From: Bacteriovoracaceae bacterium
Lineage (GTDB): Bacteria; Bdellovibrionota; Bacteriovoracia; Bacteriovoracales; Bacteriovoracaceae
Direction: 5' to 3'
NCBI GenBank assembly: GCA_028101965.1
Contig: JAOHMI010000024.1
Location: forward strand, 1-32,800
Length of the DNA stretch: 32,800 nucleotides
Shown: piece after piece, positions 16,686 to 25,185 of the stretch
Layout: every line of letters begins with the position of its first letter
Numbering within the stretch: the first letter of the stretch is position 1
Notes under the pieces: model-generated
Seen by the model: the letters and a program-made list of their open reading frames with translations, nothing else
Told to the model about the DNA's origin: nothing
Databases searched by the model: none
Translations under genes and position numbers: made by a program

Positions 16686-16829
16686 TTCTATAAATTCATG
16701 GAAACTCTTAAAAATAATATTAATGGTTTAGACCAAGTTATGTTTCTAGAAGAAGCAGGACACTTTGTTCAAGAGTATAGAGATATCGTTACTAAAAAAG
16801 CGATGGAGTACTTTAATTGCAGCAAATAG
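16686..16829 (+). pseudogene. C-terminal remnant of a haloalkane-dehalogenase-like alpha/beta hydrolase
   Basis: Immediately after the pseudoprotease stop, and in the same frame, about 47 codons run to TAG at 16827-16829; the only ATG is at 16698. The translation contains LKNNINGLDQ, then FLEEAGHFVQEY and KKAMEYF. This matches, from memory, the last part of DhlA-type haloalkane dehalogenases, where GHFVQE carries the catalytic histidine. Everything else (nucleophile Asp, lid, core sheet) is missing, so it is a gene fragment. It suggests a deletion or insertion junction at the 3' edge of the protease pair. A functional 43-residue peptide is a less likely alternative. Confidence 0.6.
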
Positions 16830-17007
16830 TTAATTAATTTCTATTAAACGATGATTCCCTTTAATTAGCCTCATTAAATCTTCATTTACTAATTAGATTA
16901 AATATTTCTATTCTTGAGTTCGTTTGTATAAATTAAGTTAGTTCATAAAATTATTGTCATTGATCTTTGATAAAATTAAGATTAATTAAACTTAGATAGG
17001 ACAATAC
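16830..17007. other. Intergenic leader of the lipoprotein gene
   Basis: Very AT-rich, with no gene, RNA or GC-rich hairpin visible. An AGGA ribosome site lies 8 bases before the ATG at 17008. Together with the dehalogenase remnant, this fills the 322 bp between the pseudoprotease and lipoprotein genes. Confidence 0.3.
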
Positions 17008-18168
17008 ATGAAAATAAATTTTTTACTTTACTCTTTAATATCTTGCCAAGTGCTCACCTTATCTTGTTCAACGGATAGCGATGGCAATAATGGTCAGATT
17101 CCCCTAACAGATGGTGTTTCTTTTATGATTTCGGATGCCTCTGAACAAATTGATTTAATGATTCCGGATACAGAAAATATAGATATTTCTAGTTTTTTTA
17201 AATTTTCAACACTAAAGAGAAGTACTTTTGAAGAGCAATACCATGATGACGCCAATGGTGCTTTTTCACGTTCTCCAAGAGCATTTTATTGGAGGCAAGG
17301 AAATCACACCGAAGACGATTCTCTACGCTACCAATTTAATCAAAGAATTGAACAGGACGTTTGCATCTTCACTTATGTACTTCCCTCAAATAATGGATTT
17401 CCTGAATTATTAGAAGAAACAGTTATCACCGTAACTGATCGATTGCTTGACTTCAATAACTCTACAAGTTTAGCCGAAGCCTGCCCGGAAGTTGATCGAG
17501 ATGATATTAACACTCGCCCATTCGATGTAACAGTAGAAGTTTTGGATGTTTCTGGAAACACAAATAGTCAGTATGATAAGTTAGTTCACTTTATCATTGA
17601 TGGGGACGATTCAAAATTTTATTATCGGAAATCTAATTCTATTACTCGATTCGCCTATATTGAAGATAGGGAATTTGAGCAAGATACTTCATCATTTTAT
17701 GAATATAATAGTTTAACTGGTATCTCCAAATATGAATTTAACACTCATTATTCAAGGGATGTTCCTTGGGGAGGAGGAACTTTGAACCAAATTTCTCAAA
17801 GATCAATTCTAGATTCAAACGAAGACATTTCAAGATACGCAATAAATGAAATTTATAATTCTGTCGCATCCACAACTATGGTTGTAACCAGGAAACCTTC
17901 TTCCCCTTCGGTCGAAGCTATGAGTTATCGATATGTTTTAAGTCCAAAGGATGTGAGTTTAAATGGATGTTACGATAGAGATATTGATATTAATGAGGAA
18001 GATACTTTATTTTGTACTTCAAACTCTTTAAACGGAGTTTCCGCGACTAATTTTTCTTCTTCTGCCATAGCTATTTCGAACTCAACTGTTATTAATGCCT
18101 CTGAAGTTACAACAATTCAATTTACCGATGCAACCGATATCCTAACAGCTACTGCAGCGGGAAATTAA
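17008..18168 (+). CDS. Secreted lipoprotein of unknown function
   Basis: A 386-residue protein with an N-terminal hydrophobic signal. The likely lipidated residue is Cys20 in LTLSCSTDSDG, because a flexible Ser/Asp/Gly linker follows; Cys13 in LISC is a less likely alternative. The mature part is acidic, rich in Ser, Thr, Asn and Asp, and mostly predicted beta, as in surface-exposed outer-membrane lipoproteins. No catalytic motif or known domain is recognised. The start ATG has AGGA at 8 bases. It ends in a convergent arrangement with flgE, with a hairpin terminator between. Confidence 0.75.
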   Translation: MKINFLLYSLISCQVLTLSCSTDSDGNNGQIPLTDGVSFMISDASEQIDLMIPDTENIDISSFFKFSTLKRSTFEEQYHDDANGAFSRSPRAFYWRQGNHTEDDSLRYQFNQRIEQDVCIFTYVLPSNNGFPELLEETVITVTDRLLDFNNSTSLAEACPEVDRDDINTRPFDVTVEVLDVSGNTNSQYDKLVHFIIDGDDSKFYYRKSNSITRFAYIEDREFEQDTSSFYEYNSLTGISKYEFNTHYSRDVPWGGGTLNQISQRSILDSNEDISRYAINEIYNSVASTTMVVTRKPSSPSVEAMSYRYVLSPKDVSLNGCYDRDIDINEEDTLFCTSNSLNGVSATNFSSSAIAISNSTVINASEVTTIQFTDATDILTATAAGN

Positions 18169-18256
18169 CATTGTATTTTACTTGCGCAACTGATTATTCT
18201 AGTCGAGCAGAAAGTCATAATAATAAACAGAACAATTCTCTTCACTTGCGAGTGAT

Positions 18257-18288
18257 AAAGGCATTTCCTTAAAAAAGAAAATGCCTTT
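18257..18288. terminator. Bidirectional hairpin terminator between the lipoprotein gene and flgE
   Basis: AAAGGCATTT (18257-18266) pairs with AAATGCCTTT (18279-18288), a perfect 10-bp stem around a 12-base loop. It lies between two convergent genes and could stop transcription from either side. The A/T ends of the stem supply short U-tracts but there is no long one. A second small hairpin, TCACT-TGCG-AGTGA, lies at 18242-18255. Confidence 0.55.
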
Positions 18289-18311
18289 GGTGATTAAGCT
18301 TATTTATCATT

Positions 18312-19592
18312 TTATCTCTTGATATTAAGAATTTCTTGTAACATAGCATCTGCCGTTGTAATCGTTCTCGTATTCGCTTGAAAGTTTCTTTGCGCATTCA
18401 TTAAATTAATAAATTCATCCGCAATATCCACATTTGAAAGCTCAATCGACTTGGATAGAATACTCCCCCGTCCATCAATCCCTGGTTTACCATATGAGGC
18501 TTGACCAGACTTTCGAGTTTCCTTAAATAAGTTCTTACCTGTTTTAAATAAGCCCTCGTTATTCTCAAACTTCGCAATTGCGACCTGAGCTAGGTTTCGA
18601 ACTTCACCATTATCATACATGGCCAACAGAACCCCTTCATCATTGAAAGAAACTGAAGCCAATGTTGCAGCATTTGATCCATCCGAAGTGGTTCGAGCAA
18701 CTGTGGATTGTGATCCAAACTGCGAGGAAAGCCCTCTACCGTTACCACCTTCAGAGATAGACTCTCCAAAATTAAAAAGAATTTGCTGATTTGGAGCAGC
18801 ACCTTTATTAAAATTAAAGGAATTCGCTCCTGGAATTTCTTCTTGCAATTGCCCAAGGTTATTAAAAACTAATCGTCCATTTCCTTGTTCAACTAACTTT
18901 CCAGCTGTTCCACCATTAACATCTCCTCCATCGGCCATTACATGGTATTCCCAAGTATTGTCAGCGGCTTTATTAAAGTAAACGGAGAGAAGTCTTTCGG
19001 TACCCACGTTATCATAAACAACAGCACTGGAGTTAAAGCTTGAAGTTCGATCTGGATCTTCGGGATTGAATTGCATTATCTCTTCACGTGAATCTAGGTT
19101 CATCATGAAGTTAACTTCAGTTGAAGCCATGGCCGGAATTGTAGTATTCCCTAGCCGAATCGCACCGGTTTTTTGGGTCAACTTACCATCACCATCAGCG
19201 AGAAAACCCATTATTGGCATCTCATCTGAATTAACTAAGTTTCCTTCTTTATCGAAATGGAAAGATCCATCCCGAGTGTAGCCTCTTCCAAAAGGAGCCT
19301 TTACTGCAAAAAAACCATTCCCATTTAATGCCAAGTCAGTAATATTATCAGTTCGAGTTATACTACCTTGAACAAATAAAGGTGTGACGTGAGCTAGTTT
19401 AGTCCCCGAACCAATCTGGTCTCCACCATCTATCCCTTTTAGAGATTTAGATAGCATATCTTGAAATTGTGCCCTTGATTTCTTAAAACCAAAGGTTCCT
19501 GAGTTGGCAATATTGTCACCTACCACACTCATCGAATTACCGGCGGCGCTCAAGCCCGATACCCCGATATTAAATGAACTAAGAATACTCAT
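18312..19592 (-). CDS. flgE: Flagellar hook protein FlgE
   Basis: A 426-residue axial protein. The N terminus carries the rod/hook signature (GVSGLSAAGNSMSVVGDNIANSGTFGFKKSRAQF). The C terminus has the matching coiled-coil partner (SNVDIADEFINLMNAQRNFQANTRTITTADAMLQEILN). The FlgE variable domains lie between them, with GNGFFAVK and GYTRDGSFHFDKEGNLV typical of the FlgE/F/G family. About 120 copies form the universal-joint hook outside the outer membrane. A strong ribosome site (GGAGG) precedes the ATG. It is the last gene of the cluster here, separated from the previous gene by 306 bp, so it may have its own promoter. Length is normal for a hook protein. Confidence 0.95.
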   Translation of the reverse strand: MSILSSFNIGVSGLSAAGNSMSVVGDNIANSGTFGFKKSRAQFQDMLSKSLKGIDGGDQIGSGTKLAHVTPLFVQGSITRTDNITDLALNGNGFFAVKAPFGRGYTRDGSFHFDKEGNLVNSDEMPIMGFLADGDGKLTQKTGAIRLGNTTIPAMASTEVNFMMNLDSREEIMQFNPEDPDRTSSFNSSAVVYDNVGTERLLSVYFNKAADNTWEYHVMADGGDVNGGTAGKLVEQGNGRLVFNNLGQLQEEIPGANSFNFNKGAAPNQQILFNFGESISEGGNGRGLSSQFGSQSTVARTTSDGSNAATLASVSFNDEGVLLAMYDNGEVRNLAQVAIAKFENNEGLFKTGKNLFKETRKSGQASYGKPGIDGRGSILSKSIELSNVDIADEFINLMNAQRNFQANTRTITTADAMLQEILNIKR

Positions 19593-19898
19593 CGTCCCTC
19601 CTAGACTCTGCTCTAACTACATCTGTAGTTAAAAAAATCTGAGTCATACCCAAAAAGAAAGGTATAGCTCTGCTTCTCCCGAAAAAATTTTTTACTAATA
19701 CTGAAAAATAATTCTCTTTACAACGAAAAAACTAACTTAACCCTGCAACGTACTGAAGTACGACACAAAAATTAGCTTCACCTTTCTAAAAGGAATCAAG
19801 TTTCCAATATCAATATTATATTTTACGAAAATGAGGTTGATTAATCTAAACTAAACTAATCTGAACTTCCGACAAGGACCAGCTCTTTCTCCTCAAAC
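19593..19898. other. 306-bp gap upstream of flgE with small inverted repeats
   Basis: No gene is seen. Three inverted repeats are visible: AACTAC-ATCT-GTAGTT at 19615-19630, next to an A-run; CGTAC-TGAA-GTACG at 19749-19762; and CCTTT-CTA-AAAGG near 19781-19793. On the minus strand a TATAAT (complement of 19815-19820) could be a -10 element, but no good -35 partner accompanies it. I found no match to sigma-28 (GCCGATAA-like) or sigma-54 (GG-N10-GC in context) promoters. The gap is large compared with the tight spacing elsewhere in the operon, which suggests separate regulation of flgE. Confidence 0.35.
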
Positions 19899-20294
19899 CT
19901 AGTCAACTAAAATAGTTGAATCGATATTCGTAAAAACATTATCTTTTAATTCTCCTCGATCCACTGCTGTCACTAACTTATTATTGGGTACATCCACAAT
20001 ATAAGCAGCAGATCCTGTAATAATTAGGGCGTCGTTTCCACCCTTATTTTTTAATTCATCTATCGCTTTATTTACTTTAACGAACTCATCTCCACTAAAG
20101 TCAATCTTCCTTTCCATTAACCTTTTAGCCGCATGATTCGTAACATTAACTCCACCATTTATTGTTTTTAAAAGAGCACCAAACTCACTCTTTTGTCCTG
20201 GGCGAAGTTTATTTGCTTTCGCCTTCTCAACCGCATCGGCTTTATCTTTATGCCCAACCTGAGGGACTAAGAATTCTTTACCGACCTTCCCCAT
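19899..20294 (-). CDS. Flagellar operon protein, TIGR02530-like
   Basis: A 131-residue cytoplasmic protein between flgD and flgE. The pattern VTNHAAKRLMERKIDFSGDEFVKVNKAIDELKNKGGNDA (described here in parts: HAAKRLMERKI, then KVNKAIDELKNKG) and the ending ALIITGSAAYIVDVPNNKLVTAVDR agree with the conserved core of the TIGR02530 'flagellar operon protein' family. That family occurs at this same position in Firmicutes and some deltaproteobacterial-type operons. Its role is not established; a part in hook assembly is inferred from position. It starts one base after the flgD stop, so the two are co-translated. Confidence 0.8.
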   Translation of the reverse strand: MGKVGKEFLVPQVGHKDKADAVEKAKANKLRPGQKSEFGALLKTINGGVNVTNHAAKRLMERKIDFSGDEFVKVNKAIDELKNKGGNDALIITGSAAYIVDVPNNKLVTAVDRGELKDNVFTNIDSTILVD

Positions 20295-20295
20295 T

Positions 20296-21297
20296 TTACA
20301 TCATCCCTTTTTTATCCAAGGGCATATTTTGTTTTTGGTATTTATTCATCATTCCCTGCACAGGAACATTACCTTTCTTAGATTGTAGTGGCATCATACT
20401 TTTTTTTGCAGGGGGTAAATTTTGATTAGATTGCTTAACCTCTTGATTATTTAACATGTTCGGTAATTGAGCTTTCATTTTTTTTACATCTAATTTATTT
20501 TCTTTCGGCAAATTAAAACTATCAACATCTCTTAAGAAAACTTTTTTACCATCGACAACAAGAATAGTTTCACCATTTTCAAAAAATACTTTTTCTACAA
20601 TACCTTTTGCTTTAGTTTGAACTTTTATCTCTTCACCAAAGTCATCATAAGCACGAATTTGAGTGGTATAATTTCCTTTAGCAGCTTCCTGCTTATCAAT
20701 TCTCTTCCCATCCCAAGTAAAAGTCTGCATCCCCTTGCCAATATTTTCTTCCCAAAACTCACCAACCATGGCATTTTTCTCATCGAAAATTTTAACATTA
20801 ACCTTCATTGCCCTCTTAGATAGAGTTGCGTTGACATCAGCTTTTGCACCATCGTCTTTTAATTCAAGAGTGGCTTTATTAATCATTACTTCTTTACCAA
20901 GAAAAGATGCGGCCATGAACTTAGTTTCAGTTCCAGCATTGATACCTAAATTATCAAACTTAGTATTTAGCTTGGTCAATTGCTCTAGCTGTGAAAACTG
21001 TGCAAGTTCTGCGGAAAACTTATTTTGATCCATGGGATTCATGGGGTCTTGATTTTGTAATTGATGAGAAAGAAGTTTTAGAAATTCATCTTTCCCAATT
21101 TGATTATGAGGACCTTTTTTATATACTTGCTCTGTTTGCCCCCCTACAACTTTCTCAATATTTTTCTTTCTTTGTTCTAGAGCAGCTTTGTCATTTGGAT
21201 CAAGCCTATTATTCTCATCACGTTGAATACTTACTTGGTTAAAGCTATTATTCTGCGATCGCTGGGGAGCTCCTATTGTTGGCATATTAAGCGGCAT
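20296..21297 (-). CDS. flgD: Flagellar hook capping protein FlgD with C-terminal extension
   Basis: A 333-residue protein. The FlgD signature lies at residues 68-110 (GKDEFLKLLSHQLQNQDPMNP and the following QNKFSAELAQFSQLEQL), followed by the Ig/TUDOR-like hook-cap domain (about 125-255). FlgD caps the growing hook so that FlgE subunits can add. Residues from about 265 to the end form an unusual tail rich in Lys, Gln, Asn, Pro and Met (for example KKSMMPLQSKKG and QNMPLDKKGMM) that ordinary FlgD proteins lack. The start overlaps the end of fliK by 11 bases; Met1 or Met5 could be the start. Confidence 0.93.
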   Translation of the reverse strand: MPLNMPTIGAPQRSQNNSFNQVSIQRDENNRLDPNDKAALEQRKKNIEKVVGGQTEQVYKKGPHNQIGKDEFLKLLSHQLQNQDPMNPMDQNKFSAELAQFSQLEQLTKLNTKFDNLGINAGTETKFMAASFLGKEVMINKATLELKDDGAKADVNATLSKRAMKVNVKIFDEKNAMVGEFWEENIGKGMQTFTWDGKRIDKQEAAKGNYTTQIRAYDDFGEEIKVQTKAKGIVEKVFFENGETILVVDGKKVFLRDVDSFNLPKENKLDVKKMKAQLPNMLNNQEVKQSNQNLPPAKKSMMPLQSKKGNVPVQGMMNKYQKQNMPLDKKGMM

Positions 21298-22744
21298 CCT
21301 TTTGCTCTAAATAATTATCCCAGAGCTCCTGTCGCCTTTGTGAATCTTCATCGCGAGATTGAAAGCCTTGCCCTCCCTGATGACGGGAGTTTCCACCGAA
21401 ATTTTGTGAAAATTCTCGGTTTGATTGAGAAAAATCTTTCTCTGAACTTTTACTAAAGTCCACATTAAAATCGCCTAACTTTATCCCTGAAGTTCGCAAA
21501 TGATCTATTAAACTAGATGAGTTTTGATCAAAAAATAGTTTTCCATTAATATTTTCAGCACCTATTTTAATATTTAAATTATCTTGAAATTTCTCAATCT
21601 GAATATCAATCATTCCTAAATCATCATGATTAACTCTAACTGACATTGTTGGATTGGCATCTACTTTATTTCGAGCAATATAATTGGTAATTTGATCAAT
21701 AATTTTATCTGTATTTGTATCTAAATCAATATTCCTAAAATCGATTGTTCGAGGAGCTGCTTCCACCGACTCTTTATTTAATATTGGCTCTGTAGGAATA
21801 TATTTAACTTGCTCATTTATATTAGAAGTCAGAGCTTTGTCCACTCCTGCCTGCTCACTATTACTAACCATCATCTTCTTTTCTTTATCAAGAAAATTAT
21901 TTTTCAATAACTGTCCATTTTCATCTAATGGTGGTCGTTTTGGAAAAATTGAATTGTGCTGATATTTATCTTCTATTTTAGCCATTGAGCTTTTATTTTT
22001 CGCATTTTGATCAAAATAACTTTGTGAAATATTTAAGTTGTTATTTTTTTGCGATAAAGCATTTTTTAAATGAATTCGTTCTAAATCTGGATTTGCTTGA
22101 ACATTATTAAACTGTTGAGCAGCATCTTGTCCTCCAAGAGCTTGATTCCGAATCATTCCCTTAGACGAATTTAACTGTGATGGATCAACCATGCCCAGTT
22201 TCTGAGAATTTTCTGTACTACCTGTCACTATCCCTTGATTAGCTATCTTATTTTGAGTTTGAAATTTATTTTGTTTAAATAATATTTGATTGATATCTGA
22301 CTTAACATTTTTACCTACACTAGCATCTTGCTCAGAAAGTGAACTTAAGTTTTCAATATTAGTGGCTTCACCATTTATATTAGGCAATGTTTCTAGATTT
22401 TGACCTTGAGTAAATGCAGTCTCTGGGTTCAATGTTTTTAAGTTTTCTGCATTCATTAATTGTGGTTGAACTTGAACTTTTTGATTCATCACTTCGTCCA
22501 CTTGCGGATTTTGAGACTTTAATTGAGCTTGAAGAAGTTCGTTCTTCATATTGTTTTGCTCTGTTGTTAATTTTGGGTTTTGATCCATTGATGAATTTAA
22601 TAATTCAAGAAATTCATTTTTATTCTGACCTGCTTCTAATGCACTTCCTAATTCTCCATTTGCAGACGCAACGCCTTTGTCAGCCGAACCTTTCTTCGCA
22701 CCAGTTGTATCTACATTTGAATTAAGAATATTGTTTAAATTCAT
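21287..22744 (-). CDS. fliK: Flagellar hook-length control protein FliK
   Basis: A 485-residue protein. The first 330 residues are low-complexity, Asn/Gln/Lys-rich and probably disordered, as expected for the ruler part. The conserved FliK C-terminal domain occupies about 365-435 (SVRVNHDDLGMIDIQIEKF, then LNIKIGAENINGKLFF and LIDHLRTSGIKLGDFNVDF). The C-terminal domain contacts FlhB to switch export specificity from hook to filament when the hook is finished. It lies between the motE-like gene and flgD, the usual place, and overlaps flgD by 11 bases. Confidence 0.93.
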   Translation of the reverse strand: MNLNNILNSNVDTTGAKKGSADKGVASANGELGSALEAGQNKNEFLELLNSSMDQNPKLTTEQNNMKNELLQAQLKSQNPQVDEVMNQKVQVQPQLMNAENLKTLNPETAFTQGQNLETLPNINGEATNIENLSSLSEQDASVGKNVKSDINQILFKQNKFQTQNKIANQGIVTGSTENSQKLGMVDPSQLNSSKGMIRNQALGGQDAAQQFNNVQANPDLERIHLKNALSQKNNNLNISQSYFDQNAKNKSSMAKIEDKYQHNSIFPKRPPLDENGQLLKNNFLDKEKKMMVSNSEQAGVDKALTSNINEQVKYIPTEPILNKESVEAAPRTIDFRNIDLDTNTDKIIDQITNYIARNKVDANPTMSVRVNHDDLGMIDIQIEKFQDNLNIKIGAENINGKLFFDQNSSSLIDHLRTSGIKLGDFNVDFSKSSEKDFSQSNREFSQNFGGNSRHQGGQGFQSRDEDSQRRQELWDNYLEQKDAA

Positions 22745-22779
22745 TTCTAAAGCTTTTTACCCTTTTTTAACACACTAAA

Positions 22780-23352
22780 TCATTGTTTCATATTTAGGTA
22801 TTCTTTTTGAAGTCGGGCAGAGATTTCCTTATCCATTAAATTAAAGATCTTAGAAGCTCTGATGGGTTCCATCTTTGACAAAATTAGTACTGAAATTTTG
22901 GAAGACTGTACCGACAATAGTGCAGCGGCTTTGTCAGGTTTCATATTAGAGATCATTTCTACAAGTTGGTCTGCTCTTTGGCTTTTATTCTTCTTATTTT
23001 CTAAAGTACAACCTAAGAACTTTTCTTGAGTTACTGTAAACTCTGCAATTTTTAATGATAACTCATCCTCTTGCTTTTTGAGCAACTCAGCTTTTGCAAC
23101 TATCTCTTTTTCTTTTTGGTCTAATTTTAGTTCTTTATCAAATAGCTCTCTGGTTAAATCGGAAATAGATTTTTTCTTAACATCTTCAATTCTTTTCTTA
23201 ACTTCCTCATTAACTTTTTGATCTAATTCTTCTTGAGTTAAAGTTAGTTTTCCTTCCCCTGATTTATTCTCATTTGGTTCATCTATTTTTTTAATACTCA
23301 TAAATAGTAATAACAAGAAAGCTAAGGATAAAAATTTATAATTTACTTTCAT
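22780..23352 (-). CDS. MotE-like flagellar protein (YlxF type, MgtE-N-like domain)
   Basis: A 190-residue protein with an N-terminal membrane anchor or signal (residues 5-20), a long charged coiled coil (about 38-112) and a C-terminal MgtE_N-like helical domain (about 130-184) with the repeated pattern MKPDKAAALL and KMEPIRASKIFNLMD. This architecture and its place between fliJ and fliK match Bacillus YlxF and the MotE family, thought to help stator or motor proteins in the periplasm; the precise role here is not established. The start lies inside the end of fliJ (17-base overlap). Confidence 0.82.
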   Translation of the reverse strand: MKVNYKFLSLAFLLLLFMSIKKIDEPNENKSGEGKLTLTQEELDQKVNEEVKKRIEDVKKKSISDLTRELFDKELKLDQKEKEIVAKAELLKKQEDELSLKIAEFTVTQEKFLGCTLENKKNKSQRADQLVEMISNMKPDKAAALLSVQSSKISVLILSKMEPIRASKIFNLMDKEISARLQKEYLNMKQ

Positions 23353-23788
23353 ACGCTTTCCTCATCATAAACCTTTCATCTAATTCTTCATTTAATTTTT
23401 TATTCTGTTCTTTTTTATAGGCTTTTACATCTTTTTCTTTAATCTTCTCAATAACTTTCACATTTCCTCTTTTCGAGTTTAAGTAATCCCTCGCTTGTAA
23501 GATTTTTTCATCAAACTCTGAAATTATCATTTCAAATTTTTTAAGTTGAGCTCTTTTACCCTCATTGAAATAAGGAATAAAACGAGATTGACGTGCAGTA
23601 AGACCTTTTTTTAATAGTTGTTCATGCTCCAAGTAATGATCTTGCATTTGCTCCTTAATAATAGCAATTTTATCTGTAATTTCATTACGTTTTTTCTGGA
23701 GTAAACTAAGTGCCATCTTCGCCTGATCTTCTTCCAGTTTTCTTAATTTCAATAAACCTTCTAATTTAAATTTGTACTTCTTTTTCAT
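23336..23788 (-). CDS. fliJ: Flagellar export chaperone FliJ
   Basis: A 150-residue protein predicted to be one long antiparallel coiled coil. It has the FliJ opening YKFKLEGLLKLRKLEEDQAKMAL and a highly charged heptad pattern throughout. FliJ is the stalk-like protein that fits into the FliI ATPase ring and links it to the export gate. The gene is 8 bases after fliI and overlaps the motE-like gene. Identification rests on coiled-coil character, the N-terminal pattern and position. Confidence 0.88.
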   Translation of the reverse strand: MKKKYKFKLEGLLKLRKLEEDQAKMALSLLQKKRNEITDKIAIIKEQMQDHYLEHEQLLKKGLTARQSRFIPYFNEGKRAQLKKFEMIISEFDEKILQARDYLNSKRGNVKVIEKIKEKDVKAYKKEQNKKLNEELDERFMMRKAYESKL

Positions 23789-23796
23789 AATTTAGC

Positions 23797-25185
23797 TTAA
23801 GGTCCATTTTCATCGAAGACTTCAGGGTCAATTGATTGTTCAGCTTTTCGAGCGATCTCAACCATCGTATCGTAAACCTCTTCAATATTTCCTGATTCAT
23901 CTATTTCTTGTTTCATGGTGTTAGTTAATTCTTCATAAATAGTAATTGCTTTATCAACCTTTGGGTTCGTGCCTCTTGCGTAAGCGCCTACATTGATTAA
24001 ATCCTCTGACTCTTTATAGCTGGCCAACAAATCCTTTAGATAACCAGAAATTATCATATGCTCTCTTGGAACAACTTTATTCATAACTCTTGAAATTGAA
24101 TTAAGAATATCTATCGCTGGATAAATATTTTTCGCAGCTAGTTCTCTACTTAGGAGAATGTGACCATCTGAAATACTTCGAACAGCATCAGCAATTGGCT
24201 CATCAAAATCTCCCCCTTCTACCAAAACAGTATAAATTCCAGTAATCGAGCCGGCTCCTTCTTTGGTTCCTGCTCTTTCCATTAATTTTGGAAGTCTACT
24301 AAAAACACTTGGACCATACCCTTTTTGTCCAGGAGGTTCACCCGTAGACATTCCAATTTCTCTTGCGGCCATGGCAAAACGAGTAATAGAATCCATCATC
24401 ATAATCACATCATTATTTTGATCACGAAAATACTCTGCAATTGTTGTCGCAGTATAAGCTGCTTTCATACGAATCAAGGGCGAAGCATCAGAAGTGGCCA
24501 CAACGACTACTGATCTTTTTAAGCCTTCTGGCCCAAGATCATTTTCAATAAACTCTAAAACCTCACGACCCCTTTCCCCCACTAAGGCAATGACATTAAC
24601 ATCTGCATTAGTGTTCCGAGCGACCATTCCCATTAAAACTGATTTACCAACACCTGATCCAGCTAAAATAGCAATCCGCTGCCCTTTTCCAGTAGTCATA
24701 AACGCATTAATGGCATTAATCCCAGTATTTAATGATTCTTTAATCATAGGTCGTTCCAACGGATTAATCGCCTCTCCATAAATGGATCGATGCTCAAATG
24801 GGCCTTCAATAGGTCCTTTTTTATCGATGGGGTTTCCTTGAAAATCTACGACACGACCTAGATATTTATCTGATATTTTTATAGAGGTGGTAATGTCTTT
24901 AATAAATATCTTTGTTTCAGAGTTTATTCCAGACAGTTCAGTATAGGGCATAACTAAACAGCTCTTATCTTCAATACTAACCACTTCGCCCATGGCTTTC
25001 TCACCCAGCTCTGTTAGGAACTCCACATTTGAACCTAGAATGGCTCTTGGAAGTGAAGCCTCATAGGCTAACCCTTTAGAACGGACAATCTTTCCAATTT
25101 TCTGATAGGGAGCCCTTTTTTCAAACTCCTTATAGATAGTTCTAAAATCAAGAAATGGTTTTAAAGCAGTTTCATCATTCGTCAT
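23797..25185 (-). CDS. fliI: Flagellar type III export ATPase FliI
   Basis: A 462-residue F1-beta-like ATPase. Walker A is GSGVGKS (176-182). GERGRE (203-208) and Walker B VIMMMDSITRFAMAAREI (Asp265) follow, and then GEPPGQKGYGPSVFSRLPKLMERAG, diagnostic of the FliI/type III secretion ATPase family. It hexamerises at the base of the flagellum, energising unfolding and entry of export substrates, with FliH as regulator and FliJ as stalk. Catalytic residues are all present. The start overlaps the end of fliH by 11 bases. Confidence 0.96.
   Translation of the reverse strand: MTNDETALKPFLDFRTIYKEFEKRAPYQKIGKIVRSKGLAYEASLPRAILGSNVEFLTELGEKAMGEVVSIEDKSCLVMPYTELSGINSETKIFIKDITTSIKISDKYLGRVVDFQGNPIDKKGPIEGPFEHRSIYGEAINPLERPMIKESLNTGINAINAFMTTGKGQRIAILAGSGVGKSVLMGMVARNTNADVNVIALVGERGREVLEFIENDLGPEGLKRSVVVVATSDASPLIRMKAAYTATTIAEYFRDQNNDVIMMMDSITRFAMAAREIGMSTGEPPGQKGYGPSVFSRLPKLMERAGTKEGAGSITGIYTVLVEGGDFDEPIADAVRSISDGHILLSRELAAKNIYPAIDILNSISRVMNKVVPREHMIISGYLKDLLASYKESEDLINVGAYARGTNPKVDKAITIYEELTNTMKQEIDESGNIEEVYDTMVEIARKAEQSIDPEVFDENGP

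Noticed and set aside
19744-19765. TTGCA near a hairpin on the minus strand upstream of flgE as a sigma-54 -12 element
   Set aside because: The base pair GG expected ten bases before GC is absent (CT is present), so the -24 element is missing.
20162-21456. Several plus-strand frames of 68-97 codons across flgD and fliK
   Set aside because: All are antisense to confidently identified flagellar genes and have no family features.
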